From: JADHUC01 sp964617665
GTDB lineage: Bacteria > Planctomycetota > Planctomycetia > Pirellulales > Pirellulaceae
Length of the DNA: 37,061 bases
Assembly: GCA_964617665.1 (NCBI GenBank)
Contig: CAZUAH010000082.1
Coordinates: forward strand, 1 to 37,061
Direction: 5' to 3'
Positions 1 to 6,887 of the stretch are shown here, piece by piece; the first letter of the stretch is position 1; the number at the start of each line of letters is the position of its first letter. Under the pieces are notes generated by a model that was not told the DNA's origin, did not search any database, and saw nothing but the letters and a program-made list of their open reading frames with translations. The position numbers and the translations under genes were made by a program.

Positions 1-122
1 TGGAGTCCCTCAAAATGATCCCCAATCGTGAAGAGAATCTGGGCCGCCGGAACAGTAGCCTCGAAGACAGTTCCGATCGCATTGGCAATGCGACGAACGG
101 CGGTTGAATCTCGTGAGAACAA
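1..122 (-). CDS. possible 5' end of an unidentified minus-strand gene (runs off left edge)
   Basis: Reading the minus strand from a TTG at 122 gives an uninterrupted frame to the left edge with a protein-like, amphipathic character (it begins MFSRDSTAVRRIANAIGTVF). The frame stays open further upstream, so the start is unknown, and no convincing ribosome binding site precedes the TTG. A competing plus-strand frame is open from base 3 to a TGA at 114-116 and could instead be the tail of a gene ahead of the HAMP-like protein. The two cannot be separated from so little sequence. No family was recognised. Confidence 0.25.
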   Translation of the reverse strand, partial: MFSRDSTAVRRIANAIGTVFEATVPAAQILFTIGDHFEGL

Positions 123-182
123 ACCAATTAGACGATTGTGAATTGACAGGGATTGCGATTCGCCTTTAGTGGAGTGCGAACT

Positions 183-641
183 ATGGCAGAATTCAAACGA
201 AAACGACTGTTTGTCGATTCTCATGTGCAAGGCGCCATTCTCGCGCGGGTATTCATCTACTGGGCGTGCTGCGTGGGGTTTGGCATACTTGGGCTGGCGC
301 TCGTGCAGACATTCCTTGATCCAAACCACTTCTTCATCCAGCGCGTTGGCTCCGTCTGCAGCGAGCACTGGCCGATCCTGGCAATGCTGGTTGTCTTGTT
401 GCCATTCGTACTTTATGACACGCTAAGAGTAACTCATCGATTCGCCGGCCCCATCTATCGCCTACGTACCGACCTGCGGCGCCTGGCTCGCGGCGAATCC
501 GTCGAATCGATACGTTTTCGCACTGGCGACCACTGGCAAGACTTGGCAGACCAGATCAACGATTTGCTGAAACGCTTGGACGCTGCGGAAGGTAGCGTGA
601 CGGAACAGAGCACTCTGGAAGCCGTCGAGGCGGGGAAGTAG
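183..641 (+). CDS. two-helix membrane protein with HAMP-like cytoplasmic segment
   Basis: This is a 152-residue protein with two hydrophobic stretches (about residues 19-42 and 61-80). Behind the second comes a conserved-looking segment starting RFAGPIYRLR (about 87-96), then an amphipathic region ending in NDLLKRLDAAE. The TM-then-amphipathic-helices layout is that of a HAMP signalling module without a catalytic output domain. Proteins of this size and pattern are common in planctomycetes, where their partners are unknown. I chose the ATG at 183 because the frame upstream only offers a TTG at 153 that would add an odd basic extension. No kinase, receiver or chemoreceptor domain follows. It lies 195 bases ahead of the pilin gene, so co-transcription is possible but not shown. 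Confidence 0.75.
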   Translation: MAEFKRKRLFVDSHVQGAILARVFIYWACCVGFGILGLALVQTFLDPNHFFIQRVGSVCSEHWPILAMLVVLLPFVLYDTLRVTHRFAGPIYRLRTDLRRLARGESVESIRFRTGDHWQDLADQINDLLKRLDAAEGSVTEQSTLEAVEAGK

Positions 642-836
642 CAGACTTGCCCCCGGGCGGGTCTTGACGCGTTAGAGCCCCGTCTTTCGGGTATCCCAAT
701 TCTTCTGGTGCGTCGCGAGTTTCAACGCATTCGCTTGCGGCGTGTTTTCTGCAACGCATGGTTGAAAAAGTCGCATTTCGGTGCCGGTGCAGCGGGCAGT
801 CTCCCATTACCTTCTGAACTACGGAACGAGTGAGCG

Positions 837-1109
837 ATGAGTCCCGAAAAGAAAACGCAATGCCGTCGCAGAGACGAAAACAACAACCAACAGTCGCCGA
901 TGATGATGTCCAGGCGTTCGATGCTTACATTGTCATTCAAGAGAACCAAAGGGTTCCTCGTGAGCGAAGCTGGGCCGACCGCCGTCGAATACGCTGTCAT
1001 GCTCGCTCTGATCGTTGGCGTGTGCCTTCAGGCGGTTACGCGGCTCGGCAAGAGATCGAGAAGAACCTATCGCAAGGTCAAGAAAGCACTCAAGAAGGCT
1101 AATAAGTAG
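837..1109 (+). CDS. Flp/Fap-type IVb pilin precursor
   Basis: The protein is short (90 residues) and carries the class IVb prepilin signature: a leader ending in Gly46, then PTAVEY with Glu51 and Tyr52 at positions +5 and +6, then a hydrophobic helix to about residue 66. A TadV/CpaA-type peptidase would cut after Gly46, giving a mature pilin of about 44 residues. The tail after the helix is unusually basic, with about ten Lys/Arg in the last twenty residues; typical Flp pilins end in neutral or small residues. Three in-frame ATGs (837, 900, 921) are possible. The one at 837 has the better upstream purine run (GGAACGAG), while 921 would give a leader closer to the usual length. No tad secretion genes lie nearby, so this is an orphan pilin. 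Confidence 0.8.
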   Translation: MSPEKKTQCRRRDENNNQQSPMMMSRRSMLTLSFKRTKGFLVSEAGPTAVEYAVMLALIVGVCLQAVTRLGKRSRRTYRKVKKALKKANK

Positions 1110-1209
1110 TTCAGCCTGCGTCAACTATTCAGATTTGCGGCCACTCCTGCCACATCTCATTATCGCAGTTCCACTCCGGTCCATCACGAGTAGCGTGCAG
1201 CGATAATTG

Positions 1210-1998
1210 TCAGCTAGATTCCAGCTCTTCGAGCGCCTTCTGCGCGGCCGAGTGGCCCCGTGATGCGGCTTGACGGTACCATTCGGCAGCCGCATCGTGA
1301 TCTTCAGTGCCGGCGAGACCGTGGTTGTAGGACAAGCCGAGTATGTACTGCGAATCCGGATTCCCCTGTCGCGCCGCCTTTTCATGCCAATTCAGGGCTT
1401 CTTCATAGTTCTGGGGAACGTGCATCCCGTAGGCATAGCACTCGCCCATCATGTGCTCAGCGTCGGCATGTCCCTGGATCGCTGCTTTTTCGCACCACCC
1501 AAATGCCTCTGCGAAGTCTTGCGGCACGCCGCGTCCCGCCTCAAAGCATTTGGCCAACGCGTATTGCGCGGTTGCATCGCCCTGTTCGGCCGCTGCCCGG
1601 TAGCTCTCGGCCGAGTCCGACGGACTCGTTTTAGCAGGCGCCGACGAATCCGATTGAAACGATGCCAGTGCCGATGACTCGTCATCGCGAATTTCGATGA
1701 ACGTATCGAGTTGAAGGGTCCTGAAGATCAATCCCAGTTCATCACCAACATCGCAAAGCCTGAGTGCGACATCTTTCGCGTCGCACACTTTCTTCATGAG
1801 TACGAGTTGACCAAACATCAACGAGCTCATGAACAACACACCATCGAAGCTGATCAATATTTTCTTACCCGGCGCGTTCGATGCCAGTTCCTCCAACTCC
1901 GAACCGATCTCCTTGATGCGCATGTCATCGTTCAACTCGGGATCGGCGAAATGCACAACCAAAACGCCATCGCGGTCTTCCGTCTTCAGCTCTGCCAT
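1210..1998 (-). CDS. STAS domain protein with C-terminal Sel1-like repeats
   Basis: The frame is open further upstream, but the ATG at 1998 follows a near-perfect GAGGAGG ribosome binding site and gives a 262-residue product. Residues 1-110 form a STAS (anti-sigma-factor antagonist) fold. The segment FMSSLMFGQL (about 56-65) lies where SpoIIAA-type proteins have the phosphorylatable serine, so Ser58 or Ser59 could be the regulated residue. After a Ser/Pro-rich linker (about 111-130) come three Sel1-type TPR-like repeats (about 139-174, 175-210, 211-248), recognisable from repeated AEQGDATAQYALAKCFEAG-like units. STAS domains sense or relay partner-switching signals, and Sel1 repeats are protein-docking surfaces. 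The fusion is probably a scaffolded partner-switch component, but no kinase or phosphatase partner is in the window. Confidence 0.85.
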   Translation of the reverse strand: MAELKTEDRDGVLVVHFADPELNDDMRIKEIGSELEELASNAPGKKILISFDGVLFMSSLMFGQLVLMKKVCDAKDVALRLCDVGDELGLIFRTLQLDTFIEIRDDESSALASFQSDSSAPAKTSPSDSAESYRAAAEQGDATAQYALAKCFEAGRGVPQDFAEAFGWCEKAAIQGHADAEHMMGECYAYGMHVPQNYEEALNWHEKAARQGNPDSQYILGLSYNHGLAGTEDHDAAAEWYRQAASRGHSAAQKALEELESS

Positions 1999-2330
1999 TT
2001 GTTCCTCCTCGAACGACTTCACGTTGTGGCCCGGCGGCGATTCCCGCGGCGGCAGACTTGCAGCAGCCTGCCTGCTTGCCTCGGCATTATATCCTCTGGC
2101 AGCACGCCCCCATAGACCACGAAGAAGGTGGGAAACACGGTGCATGGCCAAGACCGCTGGCGTGGCCTCTCCGTAGCGCACGATACCGACTGAGTCGTAT
2201 TTTCCCGTCCACCGTCCTCAGGGCATTTTGGGGCTCCGTCTGTTCTTCAGGAGAATTCCCGGCTTGCCGACGGGCGATTTTGTTGCAATCGAGCCTCCAG
2301 TGTGCTACCGTTGGTCTATTCACTTATCTG

Positions 2331-2377
2331 CCCGCGTCAGCGAGGAAGGCACACCTCTCGCTGATGCGGGCTTTTTT
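2331..2377 (+). terminator. strong intrinsic terminator or attenuator hairpin
   Basis: A 14-bp stem (2331-2344 with 2357-2370, all paired with one G-U) closes a 12-base loop and is followed by CTTTTTT. No plus-strand gene ends just upstream, and a small ORF starts 15 bases downstream. It may therefore terminate a short leader RNA or act as an attenuator. On the other strand there is no T-run, so it belongs to plus-strand transcription. Confidence 0.8.
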
Positions 2378-2391
2378 CAAGGATTACCGCA

Positions 2392-2496
2392 ATGGCCAGT
2401 GGGTTCCCGATCTGGCTGCTAGTTCTCGCCGGCTTGGCTGTATTCGCGATCGCAGCCATTGTCGCGGTAGTCCTTTCGACCACGAAACGCAAGTGA
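2392..2496 (+). CDS. 34-residue single-helix membrane mini-protein
   Basis: The small ORF begins MASGFPIW, continues with an uninterrupted run of Leu/Ala/Val/Ile/Phe (about residues 7-28) and ends with a basic tail, TTKRK. This is the profile of a one-pass small membrane protein with a positive-inside C-terminus. An AAGGA ribosome binding site sits 8 bases before the ATG, directly after the U-tract of the hairpin at 2331-2377. A second terminator hairpin (2572-2607) follows, so the mini-gene could be its own transcription unit. No named family was recognised. The main doubt is that very short hydrophobic ORFs also arise by chance. Confidence 0.5.
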   Translation: MASGFPIWLLVLAGLAVFAIAAIVAVVLSTTKRK

Positions 2497-2571
2497 CGTG
2501 GCCCCGCTCGTTTTCTTTATAAAGCGACCATTGCTGCTTCGCCGATACTCATAAAGTCAATCTCCTTCAGT

Positions 2572-2607
2572 GGCCGTCGCAGGCCCACCATCCTGCGGCG
2601 GCCTTTT
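2572..2607 (+). terminator. intrinsic terminator hairpin downstream of the mini-gene
   Basis: A 12-bp stem (2572-2583 with 2592-2603, one G-U pair) and an 8-base loop are followed by TTTTCTGTTT. It would terminate the transcript carrying the 34-residue ORF at 2392-2496. Confidence 0.75.
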
Positions 2608-3029
2608 CTGTTTCCATCAAGCCAGCCCACGACGGTTGCCGATACATATTCATACGGCCCGGCTACCGAACAACAAGAAAACTTTTTGACTGTAATGCGG
2701 TGCTGGGCCTTTTTTCCCCTTCTATCCTCAGCGTGCCTTGTCCTTGGTCACGCCCCTCGAACTTCACAAGTGTCTTCACGTGTGGTTCCTCTTGAGTTGT
2801 CCTTAGATGGACATTTCAACCCAGGCACCAACGCAGTCGGCTATCGACCGCTCCCGGTATCCACCATTCGCCGAGCAAGCCTGCAGCCCAACGTTTTCCA
2901 TTTGCTGGGGCACACTCGTCGTGTTCAGGTCCGTGCTCACATCAGCCCAGCTCTACGCCTCAAAAGGGTCATGGGCTCGTAACGAATTCGACGCATTTCC
3001 CTGTATGCGTGCGACCCTAGAATTATATT

Positions 3030-3118
3030 GGCCGACCTCCCATTGGCTCCTGGAGTTGGGGGCGGCCAAGGGCCGCACGAGCAACTGTTTCGTTTGACGA
3101 TCGTGCGGCCCGCCTTTT
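3030..3118 (+). ncRNA. candidate short structured RNA
   Basis: An AT-rich, -10-like sequence (TAGAATTATATT, 3018-3029) is followed at once by a possible stem GGCCG (3030-3034) with CGGCC (3063-3067), and then by the intrinsic terminator at 3070-3118. The result would be a compact transcript of about 90 bases with no start codon context. No good -35 box was found, and the RNA matches no family I recognise, so this is a structural suggestion only. Confidence 0.25.
3070..3118 (+). terminator. intrinsic terminator hairpin with perfect 11-bp stem
   Basis: GGGCCGCACGA (3070-3080) pairs perfectly with TCGTGCGGCCC (3101-3111) across a 20-base loop, followed by GCCTTTTCT. It is the third plus-strand terminator-type hairpin within 800 bases and lies about 80 bases before a small gene. 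Confidence 0.75.
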
Positions 3119-3197
3119 CTCTTCCAGCAGCCTTGATCGTTGACGGTCGTTTCTCTCCGACTACGGATTGCTGCGTTTGCCAGGAGGCACCAGGGCC

Positions 3198-3536
3198 ATG
3201 CGGTACGTGATCTGCGCCAAATCGCCGGACACTTCGCCCTACCGGCCTGAAGGCCGATGGGTGGTGGAGGCCGCCAGCCAGGAAGAGGCAATCAGGCTAA
3301 TGGAGAAGCAAATCAACGCGTGGCCGATAGGTTCGACGTGGACAATCAAGCCGTGGGCTCCCAACGGCACGAAAACCCCACAGCGACGCAGGCACGATGC
3401 AAACAATCCGTTCCCGAGTCAGGTTCCACCACTCATCGGATGTGTGAGCACGGGATGGCATCGCGAATCCTATTGGCCGTCAGAAGAGCGGAAAGCAAAC
3501 TCAATGCCCTGCGCCCCAATCGATCGGTCGGCTTGA
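3198..3536 (+). CDS. small hypothetical protein
   Basis: The 112-residue frame starts at an ATG preceded by a good AGGAGG (3182-3187). The first sixty residues look like a real folded domain: a beta-strand opening MRYVICAKSPDTSP, then EGRWVVEAASQEEAIRLMEK with strand-helix alternation. The C-terminal half is basic and low in hydrophobics, and may be disordered or may indicate a frameshift. No family was recognised. It precedes the hemerythrin gene in the same direction with a gap of about 100 bases. Confidence 0.5.
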   Translation: MRYVICAKSPDTSPYRPEGRWVVEAASQEEAIRLMEKQINAWPIGSTWTIKPWAPNGTKTPQRRRHDANNPFPSQVPPLIGCVSTGWHRESYWPSEERKANSMPCAPIDRSA

Positions 3537-3641
3537 CACGGCGGCCCTTCTGCACGAAAACGGGCACCAGCATGTGTTGGGGCTCCTTGCAGGATGACTC
3601 GGGGCCGATTTTAAGTGCAACGCGAAGAGGAGAATGGCCAT

Positions 3642-4067
3642 ATGGAAAAGATGCAATGGGAAGACAGTCTGTCAGTTGGCATAGAATCGATCGATGATCA
3701 ACACAAGACCTGGTTCGATCGTTTCAATAGCGTCGTCGAGGCAATTGAATCCGGACACCCTTCTTCGCAAATTGCCAACACACTCGACTTCCTTGCCGAC
3801 TACACGGAGTTTCACTTCTCGACCGAAGAGAAGAGTATGTCAGCGAACGCCTATCCTGGCCTGGAAGAACACAAGGCGGAACATGAAGAGTTGACGCGCG
3901 CGCTGAACAATCTCGTACAGGATTTCGAAGAAGAGGGCGTAACTCGCCCACTGACCGATTCCATAAATACCCTCTTGGCCAACTGGCTTGTCAAACACAT
4001 CAAAAGTGCGGACACGCAGTTCGGTGCGTTTCTGAAGGAGAAGGGAATCGCCCTGACCGAGGAATAA
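3642..4067 (+). CDS. bacteriohemerythrin (non-heme di-iron O2-binding protein)
   Basis: The 141-residue single-domain protein has every iron ligand of the family: His21, His58, Glu62, His77, His81, His119 and Asp124, in the expected H...HxxxE...HxxxH...HxxxxD order on four helices. Such proteins bind oxygen reversibly at a di-iron centre in the cytoplasm and serve as O2 stores, carriers or sensors. The opening WEDSLSVGIESIDDQHK is typical. I took the ATG at 3642, which follows GAGGAG; an upstream start in the same frame would add nine unrelated residues. No chemoreceptor or cyclase domain is attached, so a simple oxygen-handling role is the best guess. Confidence 0.93.
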   Translation: MEKMQWEDSLSVGIESIDDQHKTWFDRFNSVVEAIESGHPSSQIANTLDFLADYTEFHFSTEEKSMSANAYPGLEEHKAEHEELTRALNNLVQDFEEEGVTRPLTDSINTLLANWLVKHIKSADTQFGAFLKEKGIALTEE

Positions 4068-4305
4068 CGAGCATAGAACGTGCTTGCCTGGCAACTTACC
4101 GCGAGTGCATACGCCGCGGAACGCGTGCGAGCACTGATCGGGCTCAGTTCGCTCATCCCCCCAAGCATTGCACCTTTCTTGTCTCCCACAACCGGCAGGG
4201 CCGGTAGCTTAACGGAATGAAGAGTAGTCCCCAGCGGCTGGTACGCCATTTCCATCGCTCGCCTCCACCCTGCCCACTCGCGTCAAGGTGATCAACTCGA
4301 CGGGC

Positions 4306-5172
4306 TCACGCGTCCAGTCGACGAAGTGCTCCCGGCAGATGATCCGCCAGGTCGCTTGCTATCATGGAGACTTGGCCCAGCTTTTCGGCGGCCAAGTCGC
4401 CGGCCCGACCGTGAATGTGGACGCCGAGCTGCGCCGCCTCGAACGGCGACAAGCCTTGGCACACGAGCGCCGCGATCAGTCCTGTCAGAACGTCACCGGA
4501 GCCGCCTGTGGCCATGCCGGCATTGCCGGTAGTGTTGTAGGTCACGCGATCGCCATCGGTAACCAGTGTGCGGTGGCCTTTCAGAACCACCACCACACCG
4601 TGCTCACCAGCCATCTGGATGGCTTGGTCTCGCAGTGACTCCACGGAAAACTTGGATGCTTCATCTCTGATCAGTCGGCGAAATTCTCCGGGATGGGGCG
4701 TCAGGATTCGGGGGCCGCCGGGCGAAGACAAGCCCGCGGATCTGGACGAAAGTGCATTCAAGGCATCGGCGTCGAAGACGATCGGCTGTGTAGCGTTTTC
4801 GTAGAGCGCGCCGACCAGCTCGGTTAACTCATCAGACCGGCCAAGTCCCGGACCGCAAGCGAGACAAGTGGCGCCGGCTGACAACTGGGCGATGACGTCA
4901 TTTGCCGCCAAGGCGGTTCTACCCGCATCATCGCTGGGCAACGGAGTCGTCATGTACGACGGTTCGAACGATGCGACAACGTCCAGGCAAACGTCCGGCA
5001 CAGCCAGCGTCACCAGTCCCGCACCACCTCGCAACGCGGCGATGCCCGCCAGTCCAATGGCACCGCTCATGCCTCGCGAACCGCCAACCAGCAGCGCGCG
5101 CCCGAAATCACCTTTGTGACTCTCCGGTCGTCTGGCCGGCAGTTGGGCCAACGGCAGCGTCGGAAGCGTCAT
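4306..5172 (-). CDS. nnrD: ADP-dependent NAD(P)HX dehydratase
   Basis: The 288-residue protein repairs hydrated NADH and NADPH, using ADP (or ATP) to remove water from NAD(P)HX. It belongs to the ribokinase-like superfamily. Diagnostic segments are GDFGRALLVGGSRGMSGA (about 21-38), the ACGPGLG loop (105-111), TPHPGEF (158-164), KGHRTLVTDG (198-207) and the nucleotide-binding NAGMATGGSGDVLTG (217-231) with the catalytic Asp227. Many bacteria fuse this domain to an N-terminal NAD(P)HX epimerase; here only the dehydratase half exists, and no epimerase gene is in the window. Its ATG overlaps the TAA of the upstream secreted-protein gene as TAATG, which implies translational coupling. Confidence 0.93.
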   Translation of the reverse strand: MTLPTLPLAQLPARRPESHKGDFGRALLVGGSRGMSGAIGLAGIAALRGGAGLVTLAVPDVCLDVVASFEPSYMTTPLPSDDAGRTALAANDVIAQLSAGATCLACGPGLGRSDELTELVGALYENATQPIVFDADALNALSSRSAGLSSPGGPRILTPHPGEFRRLIRDEASKFSVESLRDQAIQMAGEHGVVVVLKGHRTLVTDGDRVTYNTTGNAGMATGGSGDVLTGLIAALVCQGLSPFEAAQLGVHIHGRAGDLAAEKLGQVSMIASDLADHLPGALRRLDA

Positions 5173-5600
5173 TATGGATATACGACGGGAGGATAGTAGG
5201 TAACGACCGGCGCCGGTCGGTAACGCACCGTGACGGGCGCTGGCGCCACAACAACGGGTGCAGGCGCATAGTATGTGGTCACCGGAACGGACGGCACACG
5301 ATATGTCGTTACCGCTGCAGAAGGTGCGTAATACGTCGTCACGGGTGCCGGTGCGACGACCACCGGAGGTGGTGCGGGTACGGCCGACACGACCGGAGCG
5401 GCATACGAGAGCGCCGGGCGATAGACGACCCTTTGGCCGAACAGACCACGCCGTTCCGGAAAGTACGATACTACCGGCTGTGGTGGATAGTACGCGGTGA
5501 CCGCTATCGGCCGTTGGGCCTGCGCACTGTCGGCCGCCAGAAAGAACACCAGACCGCTGGCGAGCAACGCCAAAGCAATACGATTGATCAGTTTCAACAT
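5172..5600 (-). CDS. secreted Pro/Val/Tyr-rich repetitive protein
   Basis: The 142-residue product has a clear signal peptide (MLKLINRIALALLASG..., cut probably after AQA near residue 29). The mature region is dominated by Pro, Val, Ala, Thr and Tyr, with repeated blocks such as VVVAPAPVTTYYAP and PVTTYYAP. No catalytic residues stand out, so an extracytoplasmic structural or surface-associated role is the plausible reading. I chose the ATG at 5600 because AGGAG lies 8 bases upstream; an earlier in-frame start would put a basic extension before the signal peptide. The stop codon overlaps the nnrD start by one base. That pairing of unrelated functions is odd and may only reflect transcription. 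Confidence 0.75.
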   Translation of the reverse strand: MLKLINRIALALLASGLVFFLAADSAQAQRPIAVTAYYPPQPVVSYFPERRGLFGQRVVYRPALSYAAPVVSAVPAPPPVVVAPAPVTTYYAPSAAVTTYRVPSVPVTTYYAPAPVVVAPAPVTVRYRPAPVVTYYPPVVYP

Positions 5601-5752
5601 GGATTTCTCTCCTGGAAAGGGTCGGAGGCGATTCAAACGAGACGCCGGCCGATCGAAACCATCCATGTTGTGACCAAGCCTTACACGCTATTCTAACCTT
5701 CCACCCCCATCTCGGCTAGTCAAAGGCAATGCCGAGCGGTCGGCCTCCAACT

Positions 5753-5830
5753 ATCAGCGGTCAGGCACATGCATCAGTCGGATTGGGGAATCTGGGGCAG
5801 AAAGCTGACCGCTGATGGCTGACCGTTTTT
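5753..5830. repeat. palindromic interspersed-repeat-like element
   Basis: ATCAGCGGTCAG (5753-5764) and its perfect complement CTGACCGCTGAT (5805-5816) bracket about 40 bases, and the right arm is followed by a partial second arm, GGCTGACCG, and TTTTT. It lies between the secreted-protein gene and the DUF190 gene. Arm composition and spacing resemble short non-coding repeats scattered in bacterial genomes. Only one copy occurs in this window, so its repeated nature is inferred. It could also act as a terminator on the plus strand. Confidence 0.45.
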
Positions 5831-5838
5831 ACTTCGTG

Positions 5839-6180
5839 TTACTGTTGCGAATTGTGGCGGTAGACGAGGACCTCCACCTTCTCCATCGTCACGAGCCCTT
5901 CGCCGATCATGTCGTCCAGGTCCGGCAGGAACGCGTTAATCTTCTCTTCTTCATCGACGATCTCGACGACCATCGGCAGGTCTTCTGATAGACGCAGAAT
6001 CTTTGCCGTATGGATGCGACTGCTGGCGCCGAACCCGACCGTGCCGTGAAGCACGGTGGCCCCTGCTAAACCGCGGTGGCGGGCCTCTTGGACAATCGCC
6101 TCGTACAAGGGGCGGCCTTTGTACTTGTCGCTTTCACCAACGAAAATCCGAAGAAGTTTGGCCTCTCGGGGAAGCTTCAT
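5839..6180 (-). CDS. DUF190 family protein, partner of the fluoride channel
   Basis: The 113-residue protein matches DUF190, a small ferredoxin-like (PII-like) fold. It shows LLRIFVGESDKYKGRPLYEA at the start, the conserved ARHRGLAGATVLHGTVGFG in the middle and SEDLPMVVEIVDEEEKI further on. DUF190 genes are frequently found beside crcB/fluC, so a role in fluoride tolerance or in regulating the channel is inferred from context rather than known. The ATG at 6180 follows GAGGATCG. It lies 24 bases after fluC and is probably co-transcribed with it. Confidence 0.9.
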   Translation of the reverse strand: MKLPREAKLLRIFVGESDKYKGRPLYEAIVQEARHRGLAGATVLHGTVGFGASSRIHTAKILRLSEDLPMVVEIVDEEEKINAFLPDLDDMIGEGLVTMEKVEVLVYRHNSQQ

Positions 6181-6204
6181 GTCTCGATCCTCATTGAATG
6201 GCAA

Positions 6205-6582
6205 TCAAAGCAAGCGACCGGTAGCCAATCCGAGCACCACACAACACAAACCGATCAGGTTATGGGCCGCCAGATTCGCCACCGCCAAGGTCCATTGCGA
6301 ATCATTGATGTATTTGCTGGTCTCGAACGCGAACGTCGAGAACGTGGTGAACGACCCCATGAAACCTGCCAGCACGATGATGCGTGTCTGCCCACTGATG
6401 ATCATACGATCCTCGGCCAGCGCCCAGACGACGCCAAACAAAAAGCACCCGATGGCATTGACCGCCAGCGTCCCCCATTGGAATCTCTCTCCGCACATGT
6501 TCTGGACAGCGCCCGACAGCCCGTATCGGGCAACCGCACCTGCGGCGCCCGCCAATGCCAGCAGAACCAACTCTTTTAGCAC
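6205..6582 (-). CDS. fluC: fluoride ion channel FluC/CrcB
   Basis: The 125-residue membrane protein has four hydrophobic helices and the family hallmarks: GAAGAVARY near the N-terminus (Arg19), the pore Asn42 in VNAIGCFLFG and GFMGSFTTFSTFAFE (73-87) with the phenylalanine/serine/threonine track that conducts F-. Dual-topology dimers of such proteins export fluoride. I prefer the GTG at 6582, with GAGG seven bases upstream and the usual protein length. A GTG at 6627 would add 15 residues. DUF190 follows in the same operon. I looked for a fluoride riboswitch upstream and did not find its conserved core. Confidence 0.92.
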   Translation of the reverse strand: MLKELVLLALAGAAGAVARYGLSGAVQNMCGERFQWGTLAVNAIGCFLFGVVWALAEDRMIISGQTRIIVLAGFMGSFTTFSTFAFETSKYINDSQWTLAVANLAAHNLIGLCCVVLGLATGRLL

Positions 6583-6790
6583 TTCAAAGCCTCGCGCGAC
6601 GTTGGAGATTGGATGATCGCCGTTCACGGCCCCACTACAGCAGAATGGTGAACGGTATTGAACCTCGTCGCTCGCTGTGAAGTCAACAGGGGCTTGAGCC
6701 GCTTGCAGCGTTGGATTGCAGAGGAACGGCGACCGCAGGACCGTCGATGCAGTGTCATTCGGTCAGAAAGGCCAGCATCGGCAGGAGCCC

Positions 6791-6840
6791 AAGAAAAGGC
6801 CAGACCCAGCGACCATAGATGTGCGGCCGCTGGGTCTGGC
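6791..6840 (-). terminator. intrinsic terminator of the small hypothetical gene
   Basis: A perfect 13-bp stem (6799-6811 with 6828-6840) is followed, on the minus strand, by CTTTTCTT. It lies 48 bases beyond the stop of the gene at 6888-7208 and separates that gene from fluC. Confidence 0.85.
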
Positions 6841-6887
6841 ATGTGCGAACCCGGAATATGTTCGCGATAAATGAATGAAAATAGGTT

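Larger units (their letters stand above)
2497..3197. other. 700-base stretch without a clear protein gene
   Basis: Two strong plus-strand terminator hairpins lie here (2572-2607 and 3070-3118), plus a possible short RNA just before the second. Reading frames of 90-100 codons exist (for example 2686-2982) but have no ribosome binding site, domain or protein-like composition. The stretch 2608-3010 shows nothing else I can name. Confidence 0.5.

Noticed and set aside
2686..2982. 98-codon plus-strand frame with a hydrophobic start
   Set aside because: No ribosome binding site, random-looking composition after the first 25 residues, no recognised family.
3257..3697. 146-codon plus-strand frame overlapping the small hypothetical and hemerythrin genes
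   Set aside because: It overlaps two better supported genes in another frame and has a Gln/Arg-rich random composition.
6583..6790. Fluoride riboswitch upstream of fluC
   Set aside because: Searched for the conserved GGCGATGG core and pseudoknot pairing on the minus strand; not found.
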